Assembly (NCBI RefSeq): GCF_030757795.1
Contig: NZ_JAUQWH010000003.1
Coordinates: forward strand, 62,001 to 126,000
Reading direction: 5' to 3'
Length of the DNA stretch: 64,000 nucleotides
Source of the DNA: Actinoplanes oryzae
GTDB taxonomy: Bacteria > Actinomycetota > Actinomycetes > Mycobacteriales > Micromonosporaceae
Shown one piece after another: positions 27,471 to 37,688 of the stretch. The position numbers and the translations under genes are program-made. The stretch's first letter is position 1; each line of letters starts with the position of its first letter. The notes beneath the pieces are model-generated. The model was given only the letters and a program-made list of their open reading frames with translations. It ran no database searches and was not told the DNA's origin.

Positions 27471-28970
27471 GTGGAGTCTCAGTTCGTCCTTTTCCCCGGT
27501 CGCCACCATGTCCTAACCAGGTTCCAGGCGAGGTGTCTGGCCGGTTTCCCCGATGCGACGATCATATGGGCGGTAACGTCCGCCAATCATGCGAATACGA
27601 AGCGGAACCCAGTTCCGTTCCATCGCCGCGAGGCCGCGATCGAGCGGTTCAGCGTGCTCACCGGCCTGCGTTCCCTGGTCGTGCCGGTCTTCGACACCGC
27701 GCCCACCGACCGCTTCGCCGAGGTGACCCTCAAGAACGTGACGGTCGCCACGGGGCTGACGCTCACCTCGGCGAACACGGTCGTGGCGTGCTCGACCCCC
27801 GCCGTCGCCGCCCTGTACGCCGCCCTCGGCTTCACGATCGCCCCCGTCGAGGACGGCATCTCCCCGGAGCCCGAGCGCCCGTGGGACGTGCTGCTGCGCC
27901 TGGCCGCCGGCGACGAGACGTGGCGCGAGCTGGCCCACCAGGCGACCGTCGACGTGTTCGACCGCTACCAGCTGACCGATTCCGTACGCTCGGTGGTCAA
28001 CGACCCGGTCGTCGGCGACGAGGGCGGGCTGACCCCGACGCGGGACTACCGGACGTACGCGGAGGCCTTCGCGGATGCCGCCCACCGCAAGTGGCAGACG
28101 GTGCGCGCGCACGTGCGGCCCGGGCGGATCGTCGACATCGGCTGCGGCGCCGGTGCCGTGCTCGAGGAGGCCGACCGCGAGCCCGCGCTGCGCGAGAGCG
28201 ACCTGATCGGCGTCGAGATCGCCCGCCACCTCTACGAGGAGTGCGTCCACAAGAAGGCCCAGGGCGTCTTCCGCAACGCCAACGTCTACTTCTACCGCCG
28301 CAACGTGCTCGGCGGCGCCGTCCTGCCGCCCCGGTCGGTGGACACGACGCTGACGTTCGCGCTCACGCACGAGATCTGGTCGTACGGGTCGCGGGAGGCG
28401 TCGCTGCGCGCCTTCGCCCAGGCCATCTACGACCACACCGCGCCCGGCGGCGTCTGGATCAACAGCGACGTCTGTGGGCCCGACGGGCGGGACCGCCCGG
28501 TCCACCTCACCCTGCGTGCCGACGACGGCCTGTCCCTTCCCGTACGCCACGACCTGGCGGAACTGGACTCCGCGGAGGTGGCCTCGCACGTGGCCGGCCT
28601 CTCCACCCGGGCCCGCCTCGACCAGTTCGCCGCCGACTACGCCTTCCCGTTCTCCTACCGTCCCGTCTCGGACACCACGGTCGAGCTGACGCTGGGCGAC
28701 GCCATGGACTTCCTGACGCGCAAGGACTACTCGGACAACTGGCTGTCGGAGACCAGGGAGCAGTTCTGCGGCTTCGAGTTCGCCGACTGGAAGAGCTTGC
28801 TGGCCGACGTGGGCTTCGAGCTCGACCCGGCCTCGGCGACCACCCGCAACGACTGGATCGTCGACAACCGCCTGGCCCCGGTCGCCGCCCTGACCACCCC
28901 GGCGGGCGACCCGGTCGACTGGCCGGTCACCCACGTCCTCTTCGTCGCCCGCCGCCCCCTCAACACGTGA
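27471..28970 (+). CDS. fusion of a nucleotidyltransferase-like domain to a SAM methyltransferase
   Basis: The 499-residue protein has two parts. Residues about 1-150 resemble the HIGH-superfamily nucleotidyltransferase fold (FVLFPGRHHVLTRFQARCL, AVTSANHANTKRNPVPFHRR, like NMN adenylyltransferase), but the usual HxGH is altered. Residues about 215-400 form a class I methyltransferase with the SAM motif VDIGCGAGAVLEEA and a later DTTLTFALTHEIWSYG. A C-terminal region of about 100 residues follows. I chose the GTG giving VESQFVLFPG, which clears the divergent ndh start; it is 53 nt away. The substrate and whether the first domain is active are unknown. Confidence 0.7.
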   Translation: MESQFVLFPGRHHVLTRFQARCLAGFPDATIIWAVTSANHANTKRNPVPFHRREAAIERFSVLTGLRSLVVPVFDTAPTDRFAEVTLKNVTVATGLTLTSANTVVACSTPAVAALYAALGFTIAPVEDGISPEPERPWDVLLRLAAGDETWRELAHQATVDVFDRYQLTDSVRSVVNDPVVGDEGGLTPTRDYRTYAEAFADAAHRKWQTVRAHVRPGRIVDIGCGAGAVLEEADREPALRESDLIGVEIARHLYEECVHKKAQGVFRNANVYFYRRNVLGGAVLPPRSVDTTLTFALTHEIWSYGSREASLRAFAQAIYDHTAPGGVWINSDVCGPDGRDRPVHLTLRADDGLSLPVRHDLAELDSAEVASHVAGLSTRARLDQFAADYAFPFSYRPVSDTTVELTLGDAMDFLTRKDYSDNWLSETREQFCGFEFADWKSLLADVGFELDPASATTRNDWIVDNRLAPVAALTTPAGDPVDWPVTHVLFVARRPLNT

Positions 28971-28977
28971 CGTCGAG

Positions 28978-29016
28978 CTTTCATAAGTTCAGTTATGATA
29001 ACTGGACCTATGAAAG
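28978..29016. repeat. 39-bp AT-rich near-perfect palindrome containing a -10-like box
   Basis: The arms CTTTCATAAGTTCAGTTAT and ATAACTGGACCTATGAAAG match at 17 of 19 positions around a central G. The sequence is strongly AT-rich in a GC-rich context and contains TATGAT (28994-28999), a good -10 hexamer. It ends one base before the ATG of the ATPase gene. It may be an autoregulatory operator or a protein loading site. Confidence 0.75.
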
Positions 29017-30501
29017 ATGGTGTCCATGGTCCAGGTTCCTCGGCCGGCCGAGATGTTCGATCGGGAGCCGGAGTGGCGCGCCCTGACCGCCTTCGCCACT
29101 GATCCCGTGCCGGGAGCGACTCTCGGCGTGGTGTCCGGCCGCCGGCGGCAGGGCAAGACCTTCCTGCTGCGCGCGCTGTGCCGGGCCACCGGCGGCTTCT
29201 ACTTCGCGGCCGACGAGGCGACGGACCGCGAGTCCCTCGACCGGCTCGGTGCGATGCTGGCCGAGCACTTGCGCGCTCCGGCGGCCTTCTCCTTCGCAAC
29301 CTGGCACGCGGCCGTCGACGCGCTGCTGGCGCTCGGGCGAGAGCAGCAGATCCCGGTCGTGATCGACGAGTTCCCGTACCTGGTGCGGGCCAACCCTCAG
29401 TTGCCGTCGATCATCCAGAACGCACTCGCGCCCCTGCGTCCGGAGCGCGACACCAGCCGGGCGAGGGTGCTGCTGTGCGGATCGGCCATGTCCTTCATGG
29501 GCCGGCTGCTCAGCGGCAACGCTCCGCTGCGCGGCCGGGCCGGTCTCGAGCTGATCGTGCCGACGCTCGACCACCAGCTGGCGGCGGAGTTCTGGGGCAT
29601 CGAGGACCCTGTCACCGCGCTCAAGGCGAACGCGATCGTCGGGGGCACACCCGCCTATCGCCGGGAGTTCGCCCGCGACGACACCCCGGCCGGTCCGGAC
29701 GACTTCGACGCCTGGGTGGTGCGGACAGTGCTCTCCCCCGCCAGCCCGCTTTTCCGGGAAGCGCGTTACCTGCTCGCGGACGAGCCCGAGCTGCACGACG
29801 CGGGGCTCTACCATTCCGTGCTCGCCGCCATCGCTGCCGGGAATACGCAGCGGGGCGGCATCGCGTCCTTTCTCGGGCGGAAGTCCGGCGACCTGGCGCA
29901 TCCGCTCACCGTGCTGGAGGACTGCGGGCTCATCACCCGCGAGCCGGATGTCTTCAAGGCCAATCGCACCCGGTTCCGCATCGCCGAGCCGCTGGTGACC
30001 TTCTATCACGGCGTCATGCGGCCGATCTGGGCCGACCTCGAGCACACCCGGGACGCGACCCGGCTGTGGCAGCGGTCCGCCCGGCGCTTCTCGGGTGGCA
30101 TCCTCGGACCGCACTTCGAGCACATCTGCCGGGAATGGTCCCGGCACATGGCGCCCGAGGAGCTGTTCGGCGACTTCCCGAACGAGGTCGGCAGCGGCAC
30201 CGTCAACGATCCTGGCCGGCGCACCACGTACGAGGTGGATCTTGCGGTCTTCGGCCTGGATGACGACAGCCGCCGGCCGTTGCTGGCGGTGGGCGAGGCG
30301 AAGTGGGGCGAGACAATGGGGCTCGGCCATCTCGAGCGGTTGCGTCGCATCCGTGCGCTGCTGGTGGCGCAGGGGCGGCTCGGTGCCGAGCGGGCCCGGC
30401 TGGCCTGCTTCTCCGGGGCCGGCTTCAGCGATGAGCTGATTGCCGCCGCGCAGGCGGACGACCGGATCGTGCTCGCCGGGGTCGCGGACCTCTACCGCTG
30501 A
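29017..30501 (+). CDS. AAA/STAND-type ATPase with C-terminal DUF234 nuclease-like domain
   Basis: The 494-residue protein belongs to the archaeal-type ATPase family. Walker A is modified (GRRRQGKTFLL, about residues 41-51) and Walker B is PVVIDEFPYL. A helical and winged-helix section contains GGIASFLGRKSGDLAHPLTV. The C-terminal domain carries a PD-(D/E)XK-like pattern: TYEVDLAVFG followed by VGEAKWGE. An ATPase coupled to a nuclease-like domain suggests a nucleic-acid or defence role; this is inference. Start is ATG at 29017, with another in-frame ATG at 29026. The gene stands alone behind the 39-bp palindrome and looks like a mobile accessory gene. Confidence 0.8.
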   Translation: MVSMVQVPRPAEMFDREPEWRALTAFATDPVPGATLGVVSGRRRQGKTFLLRALCRATGGFYFAADEATDRESLDRLGAMLAEHLRAPAAFSFATWHAAVDALLALGREQQIPVVIDEFPYLVRANPQLPSIIQNALAPLRPERDTSRARVLLCGSAMSFMGRLLSGNAPLRGRAGLELIVPTLDHQLAAEFWGIEDPVTALKANAIVGGTPAYRREFARDDTPAGPDDFDAWVVRTVLSPASPLFREARYLLADEPELHDAGLYHSVLAAIAAGNTQRGGIASFLGRKSGDLAHPLTVLEDCGLITREPDVFKANRTRFRIAEPLVTFYHGVMRPIWADLEHTRDATRLWQRSARRFSGGILGPHFEHICREWSRHMAPEELFGDFPNEVGSGTVNDPGRRTTYEVDLAVFGLDDDSRRPLLAVGEAKWGETMGLGHLERLRRIRALLVAQGRLGAERARLACFSGAGFSDELIAAAQADDRIVLAGVADLYR

Positions 30502-30567
30502 GGCGCCGCAACCTGGTTGCCCCTCGGGCGGCACCGGGGGCGCACGGTTGCGGCCGACTGTTGGCTT

Positions 30568-32487
30568 GTGCGGAAGACGGTGGCAGCTCGATCCCTGGCA
30601 GGTGCGCTCGCGGTCACGACGGTGGCCGGGGCGCTGACGACCGCGGCCGGCGCGCCGCCGGCGGAAACCGCGGCGGCACCGGTGGCGGCAGCGGTAGCGG
30701 CACCGGTGGCATCGGCGGCGGGGACGCGGACGGCGGCCCGGGCCGAGGCGCTGATCCCGGCCGTGGTGTCGCAGCGGCGGCCCGCGCGGGTGGTCAGCAC
30801 GGTGCTCGACGGCGCCGGGCGGCCGGTGATCGAGGTGCGGACGGTGACCGACCGGGCGGCCGCGCGGGAGCTGGTACGCGACGGGGGCGAGATCGATGCC
30901 GTCGCGCGCACCCTGGAGGCGCCGGCCGGGCCGGATCCCTACCGGGCGAGCCAGTGGGATCTGGCCACGATCGGCGCGGCCGGGGCGTGGCAGCGGTCGA
31001 CCGGCGCCGGGGTGGTCGTCGCGGTGATCGACACCGGGGTGGACGCCGGGCATCCGGATCTGGCGGGACAGGTGCTGCCGGGGATCGACCTGGTGGCCGG
31101 CACGTCCGGGACCAGCACCGATCCCCACGGCCACGGCACGCACGTGGCGGGCACGATCGCCGCGCTGACCGGCAACGGGGTGGGCGTCTCCTCGGTCGCA
31201 CCCGAGGCCCGGATCCTGCCGGTCCGGGTGCTCGACGCGGACGGCAGCGGCGACATGTCGGACGTCGCGACCGGCATCGTGTACGCGGCCGACCACGGCG
31301 CGGATGTCATCAACCTGTCGCTGGGATCCACGACGCAGCTGACGGCGGTGACGCAGGCGGTCGCGTACGCGCGGGGCAGGGGCGTCACCGTGGTCGCCGC
31401 CGCGGGCAACGACGGGCAGAAGGGCAGCCCGGTCAGCTACCCGGGCGCCGACGCGGGCGTGATCGCGGCCGCCGCCACCGACTCGTCGGACCAGGTCGCC
31501 GCCTACTCGACCCGGGGCAGCTACGTCGACGTGGCCGCGCCGGGCAACGGCATCCTCAGCACCTACCCCACGAGCCTGGGCGGCTACGCGACCGAGAGCG
31601 GCACGTCCATGGCGTCGCCGCACGTCGCCGCGGTGGCCGCGCTGCTGCGGGCGTACCGGCCGGCCTGGACCCCGGACGACATCGAGCGGATCCTCGAGGA
31701 CACCGCCGTGGATCTCGGGGCCGACGGCAGGGACACCAGCTCCGGGTACGGCCGCATCGACGCCCTCGCGGCCCTGACGGCGGCCGCCCCGGCGACCACC
31801 GCCCCCGCAACCACCCCGGCGACCACCATCCCAGCGACCACCCCGGCGAGCGCCACCCCGGCGCCGAGCCCGACCACCGTCACGCCCTCCCCCACCGCGA
31901 CGCACACCCCGCTCCCGACGGCCACCGCGACCTCGGCCCCGGCGACGCCCGCGCCCCAGCTGACCCCGGTCGTCACAGTCGTCGCCGGCACCCGGGTCGT
32001 GAACTACGGCGACCGGATCACCACCCGCTGGACCGTCACCGGCGGGGGCAGGGCGATGGGCGGCCACCCGGTGCGGATCTGCACGTCGACCGCCGGCAAG
32101 GCCTTCGCATGCACGACCGGCGTGACGACATCCGGCGGCACCGTGACGGTGTCCGCCACCGCGACGGCCGCCCGCGCGGTCCGGCTCACCGTGCCCGCCA
32201 CCGCCACCTCGGTCGCCGTGACCTCGGCGGTGACGACCTACTCGGTACGTCCGCGCGTCGCCGTCACCCGCACCGGCGTGCACACCGTCCGGATCACGAT
32301 GGCCGGCGTCGGCGGGCAGCGCGTGCAGCTCCAGCGCTGGACCGGATCCAGCTGGCGGACGGCCGGATCCTACGCGGCCGCGACCAGCCGCACGGTGCGC
32401 AACCTCGTCGCCGGCGCCCGCTACCGCGTGCTCGTCCCCGCGACGACCACCCTGGCCGCCACGACCAGCGCGACGGTCAAGGCCTGA
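30568..32487 (+). CDS. secreted subtilisin-like serine protease (S8) with Thr/Pro linker
   Basis: The 639-residue exported protein has a signal peptide (RSLAGALAVTTVAGALTTAA), a propeptide-like region up to about residue 125, and an S8 catalytic domain. The triad is Asp in VVAVIDTGVDAGHPDL, His in DPHGHGTHVAGTIAAL and Ser in SGTSMASPHVAAVAALL. A low-complexity Thr/Pro/Ala linker (about 405-468) leads to a C-terminal beta-domain with two Ig-like halves. The GTG start was chosen because it places the basic n-region at the signal peptide; an upstream TTG is in frame. It converges on rfbD with an 11-nt overlap. Confidence 0.88.
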   Translation: MRKTVAARSLAGALAVTTVAGALTTAAGAPPAETAAAPVAAAVAAPVASAAGTRTAARAEALIPAVVSQRRPARVVSTVLDGAGRPVIEVRTVTDRAAARELVRDGGEIDAVARTLEAPAGPDPYRASQWDLATIGAAGAWQRSTGAGVVVAVIDTGVDAGHPDLAGQVLPGIDLVAGTSGTSTDPHGHGTHVAGTIAALTGNGVGVSSVAPEARILPVRVLDADGSGDMSDVATGIVYAADHGADVINLSLGSTTQLTAVTQAVAYARGRGVTVVAAAGNDGQKGSPVSYPGADAGVIAAAATDSSDQVAAYSTRGSYVDVAAPGNGILSTYPTSLGGYATESGTSMASPHVAAVAALLRAYRPAWTPDDIERILEDTAVDLGADGRDTSSGYGRIDALAALTAAAPATTAPATTPATTIPATTPASATPAPSPTTVTPSPTATHTPLPTATATSAPATPAPQLTPVVTVVAGTRVVNYGDRITTRWTVTGGGRAMGGHPVRICTSTAGKAFACTTGVTTSGGTVTVSATATAARAVRLTVPATATSVAVTSAVTTYSVRPRVAVTRTGVHTVRITMAGVGGQRVQLQRWTGSSWRTAGSYAAATSRTVRNLVAGARYRVLVPATTTLAATTSATVKA

Positions 32488-33301
32488 GCACGGGCATCGC
32501 CGCCGCGAGCATGGCCCGCCAGTGCGGCAGCGGCGCGACGCCCGTCCCGGCCCACCGGTCGTGGCCGAGCACGCTGTAGGCCGGCCGGCGGGCGGGACGC
32601 CGGAACCGGTCGCTCGTCGTCGGCCGGACCCGGGAAGGATCCAGCCCGGCCTCCTCGAACACCGCCCGCGCCAGCCCGTGCCACGTCGTGGAGCCGGCCG
32701 CGGTGCCGTGATAGACGCCGGGCGGCGCGGCCGACGTCGCCAGGGCGACCAGCTGCCGGGCGAGGGCGAGCGACCACGTCGGCGGCCCCTGCTGATCGGT
32801 GACCACGTCGACGGTGTCGTGGGACCCGGCCAGCCGCAACATCGTGCGCACGAAGTTCGGCCCATGCTCGCCGTAGAGCCACGCCGTCCGCACCACGTAT
32901 CCGCCGTGGGCCAGCACGGCCCGCTCCCCCGCGGCCTTGGCATGTCCGTAGGCGTTGACGGGATCCACGGGCGCGTCCTCCGCGTACGGAGAAGCCGCCG
33001 TGCCCGGGAACACGTAGTCCGTGGAGATGTGGATCAGGCGCTTCCCCGCTACGGCGGCGAGCCCGGCGACAGCGTCCCCGTTGACCGCCACCGCGGCAGA
33101 TCGGTCGGTCTCGGCCCCGTCGACATCGGTCCATGCGGCCGTGTTCACCACCACATCCACACCGGCGACCGCCGCACGGACCGCCGCCGCGTCGGTGATG
33201 TCGAGGTCCGACCGGGTCGCGGCGATGACGTCGGCACCGGCCAGCACGTCGCACACATCCCGGCCGAGCATGCCGCCGGCGCCGGTGACGAGCCAGCGCA
33301 T
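32477..33301 (-). CDS. rfbD: dTDP-4-dehydrorhamnose reductase
   Basis: The 274-residue short-chain-type reductase carries out the last step to dTDP-L-rhamnose. It shows the NAD(P) motif WLVTGAGGMLGRDV, the Ser/Thr-Asp-Tyr segment LIHISTDYVFPG and the YxxxK pair in NAYGHAKAAGE. ATG overlaps the rfbB stop by one base (TGATG), so the two are translationally coupled. The gene ends the minus-strand half of a split rhamnose set, with rfbA and rfbC on the plus strand. Confidence 0.92.
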   Translation of the reverse strand: MRWLVTGAGGMLGRDVCDVLAGADVIAATRSDLDITDAAAVRAAVAGVDVVVNTAAWTDVDGAETDRSAAVAVNGDAVAGLAAVAGKRLIHISTDYVFPGTAASPYAEDAPVDPVNAYGHAKAAGERAVLAHGGYVVRTAWLYGEHGPNFVRTMLRLAGSHDTVDVVTDQQGPPTWSLALARQLVALATSAAPPGVYHGTAAGSTTWHGLARAVFEEAGLDPSRVRPTTSDRFRRPARRPAYSVLGHDRWAGTGVAPLPHWRAMLAAAMPVLRP

Positions 33302-34275
33302 CAGCGGGCGGCCCGGTTCTTCAGCGGCTCCCACCAGTCGCGATGGTCGCGGTACCAGGCGACGGTGGAGGCGAGCCCGGCCTCGAGCGTGATCTGCGGG
33401 GCGTACCCGAGCTCCGCGCTGATCTTCGTGATGTCCAGCGAGTAGCGCCGGTCGTGGCCCTTGCGGTCGGTCACCGGGCGCACGCTGTCCCAGCCGGCGC
33501 CGCACGCCTCGAGCAGCTTGCCGGTCAGCTCCTTGTTCGACAGCTCGGTGCCGCCGCCGATGTGGTAGACCTCGCCGGCGCGGCCCTTCTCCAGGGCGAG
33601 CTGGATCCCGCGGCAGTGGTCGGAGACGTGCAGCCAGTCGCGGATGTTGCCGCCGTCGCCGTAGAGCGGGACCGGTTCGCCGTCGAGCAGGTTGGTGACG
33701 AAGAGCGGGATGACCTTCTCGGGGAACTGGTAGGGCCCGTAGTTGTTGGAGCAGCGGGTCACCACGACGTCCATGCCGTGGGTGCGGTGCGCGGCGAGGG
33801 CCAGCAGGTCCGAGCCGGCCTTCGACGCCGCGTACGGCGAGTTGGGGGCGAGGGGCCACGTCTCGGTCCACGAGCCCTGGTCGATGGATCCGTACACCTC
33901 GTCGGTGGACACGTGCAGGAAACGCCCGACCCCGGCGGCGCGCGCCGCATCGAGCAGCACCTGGGTGCCGAGCACGTTGGTGGTGACGAACGGGAGCGCG
34001 CCGGCGATCGAGCGGTCCACATGCGACTCGGCGGCGAAATGCACCACCGCGTCGTGACCCGGGAGCAGCTGCCGCACGAGATCGGCGTCGCCGATGTCGC
34101 CCCGCACGAAATCGAGGCGTGGGGAGGAGGGGAGGTTCGCACGATTGCCCGAATAGGACAACAGGTCCAGAACAGTCACGGACGCGCCCGCCGCACCGGG
34201 GAATTCATCCCGCAGGAGGGCGCGTACATAGGCCGATCCGATGAATCCGGCGCCGCCGGTCACGAAAATCCGCAC
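33301..34275 (-). CDS. rfbB: dTDP-glucose 4,6-dehydratase
   Basis: The 324-residue extended SDR makes dTDP-4-keto-6-deoxyglucose. Motifs: RIFVTGGAGFIGSAYV, catalytic LHVSTDEVYGS and SPYAASKAGSDLL, and TRCSNNYGPYQFPEKVIPLF. The GTG start is chosen because the Rossmann motif begins right after it; an upstream start would add 46 residues of non-homologous sequence. A -10-like TACACT lies 8 nt before the GTG, so a leaderless message is likely. Divergent from rfbA. Confidence 0.92.
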   Translation of the reverse strand: MRIFVTGGAGFIGSAYVRALLRDEFPGAAGASVTVLDLLSYSGNRANLPSSPRLDFVRGDIGDADLVRQLLPGHDAVVHFAAESHVDRSIAGALPFVTTNVLGTQVLLDAARAAGVGRFLHVSTDEVYGSIDQGSWTETWPLAPNSPYAASKAGSDLLALAAHRTHGMDVVVTRCSNNYGPYQFPEKVIPLFVTNLLDGEPVPLYGDGGNIRDWLHVSDHCRGIQLALEKGRAGEVYHIGGGTELSNKELTGKLLEACGAGWDSVRPVTDRKGHDRRYSLDITKISAELGYAPQITLEAGLASTVAWYRDHRDWWEPLKNRAAR

Positions 34276-34283
34276 GACTGGCG

Positions 34284-34315
34284 AGTGTACCGGCCGGGCG
34301 GCCGCCGCATAGCGT
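34284..34315. promoter_or_regulatory. divergent promoter pair for rfbBD and rfbAC
   Basis: The 46-bp gap between rfbB and rfbA has a -10-like TACACT for the minus strand (34284-34289) and TAGCGT for the plus strand (34310-34315), each 6-8 nt before a GTG start. No clear -35 is seen for either. Both messages would be nearly or fully leaderless. Confidence 0.4.
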
Positions 34316-34321
34316 GAAGCC

Positions 34322-35206
34322 GTGCGTGGAATCCTGCTCGCCGGTGGCACCGGCTCGCGGCTCTGGCCGATCACGAGGGCCATGTCCAAACAGCTCATGC
34401 CGATCTTCGACAAACCGATGATCTACTATCCGCTGACCACGCTGGTGTCGGCCGGGATCCGGGAGATTCTCGTGATCACGACGCCGGAGGACCAGCCCCA
34501 TTTCGAGCGCCTGCTGGGCGACGGCAGCCGGCTCGGGCTCGCCATTTCCTATGCGCGGCAACCCGAGCCCGACGGCATCGCCCAGGCCTTCCGGATCGGT
34601 GCCGATTTCCTCGCCGGCGAGCCGGTCGCGCTCGTGCTCGGCGACAACATCTTCCACGGCCCGGGGCTCGGGCGGCAGCTGGCCCGGTTCGCCCGGCCGG
34701 ACGGGGGGCGCGTGTTCGCGTACCCGGTGGCCGACCCGCACCGCTACGGCGTGGTGGAGTTCGACGACACCGGCAAGGTGGTGTCCATCGAGGAGAAGCC
34801 CGAGAAGCCGAAGAGCACGTACGTCGTGCCGGGCCTCTACTTCTACGACGGCGACGTCGCGGACATCGCGGCCGGCCTGACGCCCAGCGAGCGCGGCGAG
34901 CTGGAGATCACCGCCGTCAACGAGGAGTACCTGCGGCGCGGCAAGCTCGACGTGACCGTCCTCGACCGCGGCACCGTGTGGCTGGACACGGGCACGTTCC
35001 AGTCCATGGTGCAGGCCTCCGAGTACGTCCGGGTCATCGAGGAGCGGCAGGGCTTGAAGGTCGGCTGCGTCGAGGAGGCCGCGTGGCGCCTCGGGTTCAT
35101 CGACGACGACCGGCTGCGGGAGCTGGCGCAGCCGTTGCTGAAGAGCGGCTACGGCGACTATCTGCTGCGGTTGCTGGCCTCCGGGCCGTACGGAGGTGTG
35201 CTGTGA
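34322..35206 (+). CDS. rfbA: glucose-1-phosphate thymidylyltransferase
   Basis: The 294-residue nucleotidyltransferase activates glucose-1-phosphate with dTTP. It carries [20 protein letters not shown] and [16 protein letters not shown], then [14 protein letters not shown] and [15 protein letters not shown], all standard for RmlA. Length is normal for the family. GTG start; it overlaps rfbC by 4 nt (GTGA). First enzyme of dTDP-L-rhamnose synthesis. Confidence 0.94.
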   Translation: MRGILLAGGTGSRLWPITRAMSKQLMPIFDKPMIYYPLTTLVSAGIREILVITTPEDQPHFERLLGDGSRLGLAISYARQPEPDGIAQAFRIGADFLAGEPVALVLGDNIFHGPGLGRQLARFARPDGGRVFAYPVADPHRYGVVEFDDTGKVVSIEEKPEKPKSTYVVPGLYFYDGDVADIAAGLTPSERGELEITAVNEEYLRRGKLDVTVLDRGTVWLDTGTFQSMVQASEYVRVIEERQGLKVGCVEEAAWRLGFIDDDRLRELAQPLLKSGYGDYLLRLLASGPYGGVL

Positions 35207-35802
35207 AGGTGCGTCCGCTGGCCGTCGAGGGGGCGTTCGAGGTGACCCCGGTGCAGCACGGCGACGCGCGCGGCACGTTCCTGGAGTGGTACCGCTTCGA
35301 CGCGCTCGCCGCCGCCGTGGGCCACCCGCTCGACCTCGCGCAGGCGAACCTCTCCACGTCGGCCCGGGGCTCGGTCCGCGGCATCCACTTCGCCGACGTG
35401 CCGCCGGGGCAGGCGAAGTACGTGACCTGCGTGACCGGCGCGATCCTGGACGTGGTGGTGGATCTGCGGGTCGGTTCCCCCACCTTCGGCGCCTGGGAGA
35501 GCGTGACGCTGGACGACAGGGACCGGCGCGCCGTCTATCTGGCCGAGGGCCTGGGGCACGGCTTCTGCGCGCTGACCGAGGGGGCGACGGTGGCGTACCT
35601 CTGCTCGAGCACCTACCGGCCCGGGCACGAGCACGGCATCGACCCGCTCGACCCGGAACTGGGCATCCCCTGGCCCGCCGACACCCCGCTGCTGTCCACA
35701 AAGGATGCCGCGGCGCCGTCGCTCGCGGCCGCGGCCGCCGCGGGGCTGCTGCCGACCCTCGCGGATTGTTCGGCGTTCATCGAAACAAAGCGTCGGATTT
35801 AA
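35203..35802 (+). CDS. rfbC: dTDP-4-dehydrorhamnose 3,5-epimerase
   Basis: The 199-residue RmlC cupin epimerises the 4-keto sugar. Catalytic His is in [14 protein letters not shown], followed by [20 protein letters not shown] and the C-terminal [25 protein letters not shown] lies 8 nt before the GTG start. It is coupled to rfbA by a 4-nt overlap and completes the four-enzyme set in two divergent pairs. Confidence 0.93.
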   Translation: MKVRPLAVEGAFEVTPVQHGDARGTFLEWYRFDALAAAVGHPLDLAQANLSTSARGSVRGIHFADVPPGQAKYVTCVTGAILDVVVDLRVGSPTFGAWESVTLDDRDRRAVYLAEGLGHGFCALTEGATVAYLCSSTYRPGHEHGIDPLDPELGIPWPADTPLLSTKDAAAPSLAAAAAAGLLPTLADCSAFIETKRRI

Positions 35803-36116
35803 TACAAACCAAATCTCCGTAGGTTCTATTGACGTCCAGCTATCGCCGAGATAAGCGAGGGCGCCATTCAGGCACGGCTTGTACGGCCCGGATCGGGTTC
35901 GTCCGATCCGGGCACCTTGCCCCCGAGCGTTCCTCGCATCATCCGATTCGCCATTCGTCTCGAACGATAGGGTGAGGCGCCGCCCGAGGTTTCTTAGCAG
36001 TCTTTTAAGTAGGTCCCGGGGCACCGCCGGGGACCCGTCCCCCCGGCGCCGCCACGCGCCCCGCGGGGACCCGAGCTCTGGCTGCCCCTCACCGCAGCCG
36101 ATCACGGAGGACAGGC
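35803..36116 (+). promoter_or_regulatory. long leader/promoter region before the sugar transferase gene
   Basis: This 314-bp gap has no gene that I can see. TTGACG (35829-35834), 17 nt, then TAAGCG (35852-35857) is a plausible promoter. A strong 11-bp stem, GCCCGGATCGG and CCGATCCGGGC (35886-35913), with a 6-nt loop lies just downstream and has no T-tract. A GGTCCC...GGGACC arm pair follows near 36014-36037. GGAGG precedes the GTG at 36117. If the promoter is right, the leader would be about 250 nt with an early hairpin. Confidence 0.4.
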
Positions 36117-37622
<1,506 letters not shown>

Positions 37623-37631
37623 GCGACAGCG

Positions 37632-37668
37632 GAAGGGCCGGCTCCCCAGCGGAGCCGGCCCTTCTTTG
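37632..37668. terminator. bidirectional intrinsic terminator
   Basis: A perfect 14-bp stem, GAAGGGCCGGCTCC (37632-37645) and GGAGCCGGCCCTTC (37651-37664), has a 5-nt loop, followed by TTTG. The mirrored A-run on the other side lets it also serve the convergent glycosyltransferase gene ending at 37689. Confidence 0.85.
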
Positions 37669-37688
37669 TGCGGTGCGACAGGGGAAGG

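Noticed and set aside
26198..29086. A 962-codon plus-strand frame across ndh and the methyltransferase fusion
   Set aside because: First half is antisense to ndh; second half is a shifted frame of the methyltransferase gene. Not coding.
31790..31960. Short tandem GC-rich repeats considered as a CRISPR or regulatory array
   Set aside because: They lie in frame in the Thr/Pro linker of the subtilase and follow codon periodicity; no spacers or fixed repeat length.
29008..32943. A 1311-codon open frame on the minus strand
   Set aside because: Covers the ATPase and subtilase genes, whose catalytic motifs are on the plus strand. The antisense product has no motif.
33301..34413. Longer rfbB frame with 46 extra N-terminal residues
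   Set aside because: The extension overlaps rfbA and the divergent promoter region and has no homology; the Rossmann motif starts right after the GTG at 34275.
35886..35913. Hairpin considered as the rfbC terminator
   Set aside because: It is more than 80 nt past rfbC, lacks a T-tract and lies downstream of a plausible promoter, so a leader element is at least as likely.
36014..36037. GGTCCC/GGGACC pair considered as a terminator
   Set aside because: The stem is broken internally and has no T-tract; it was kept only as part of the leader description.
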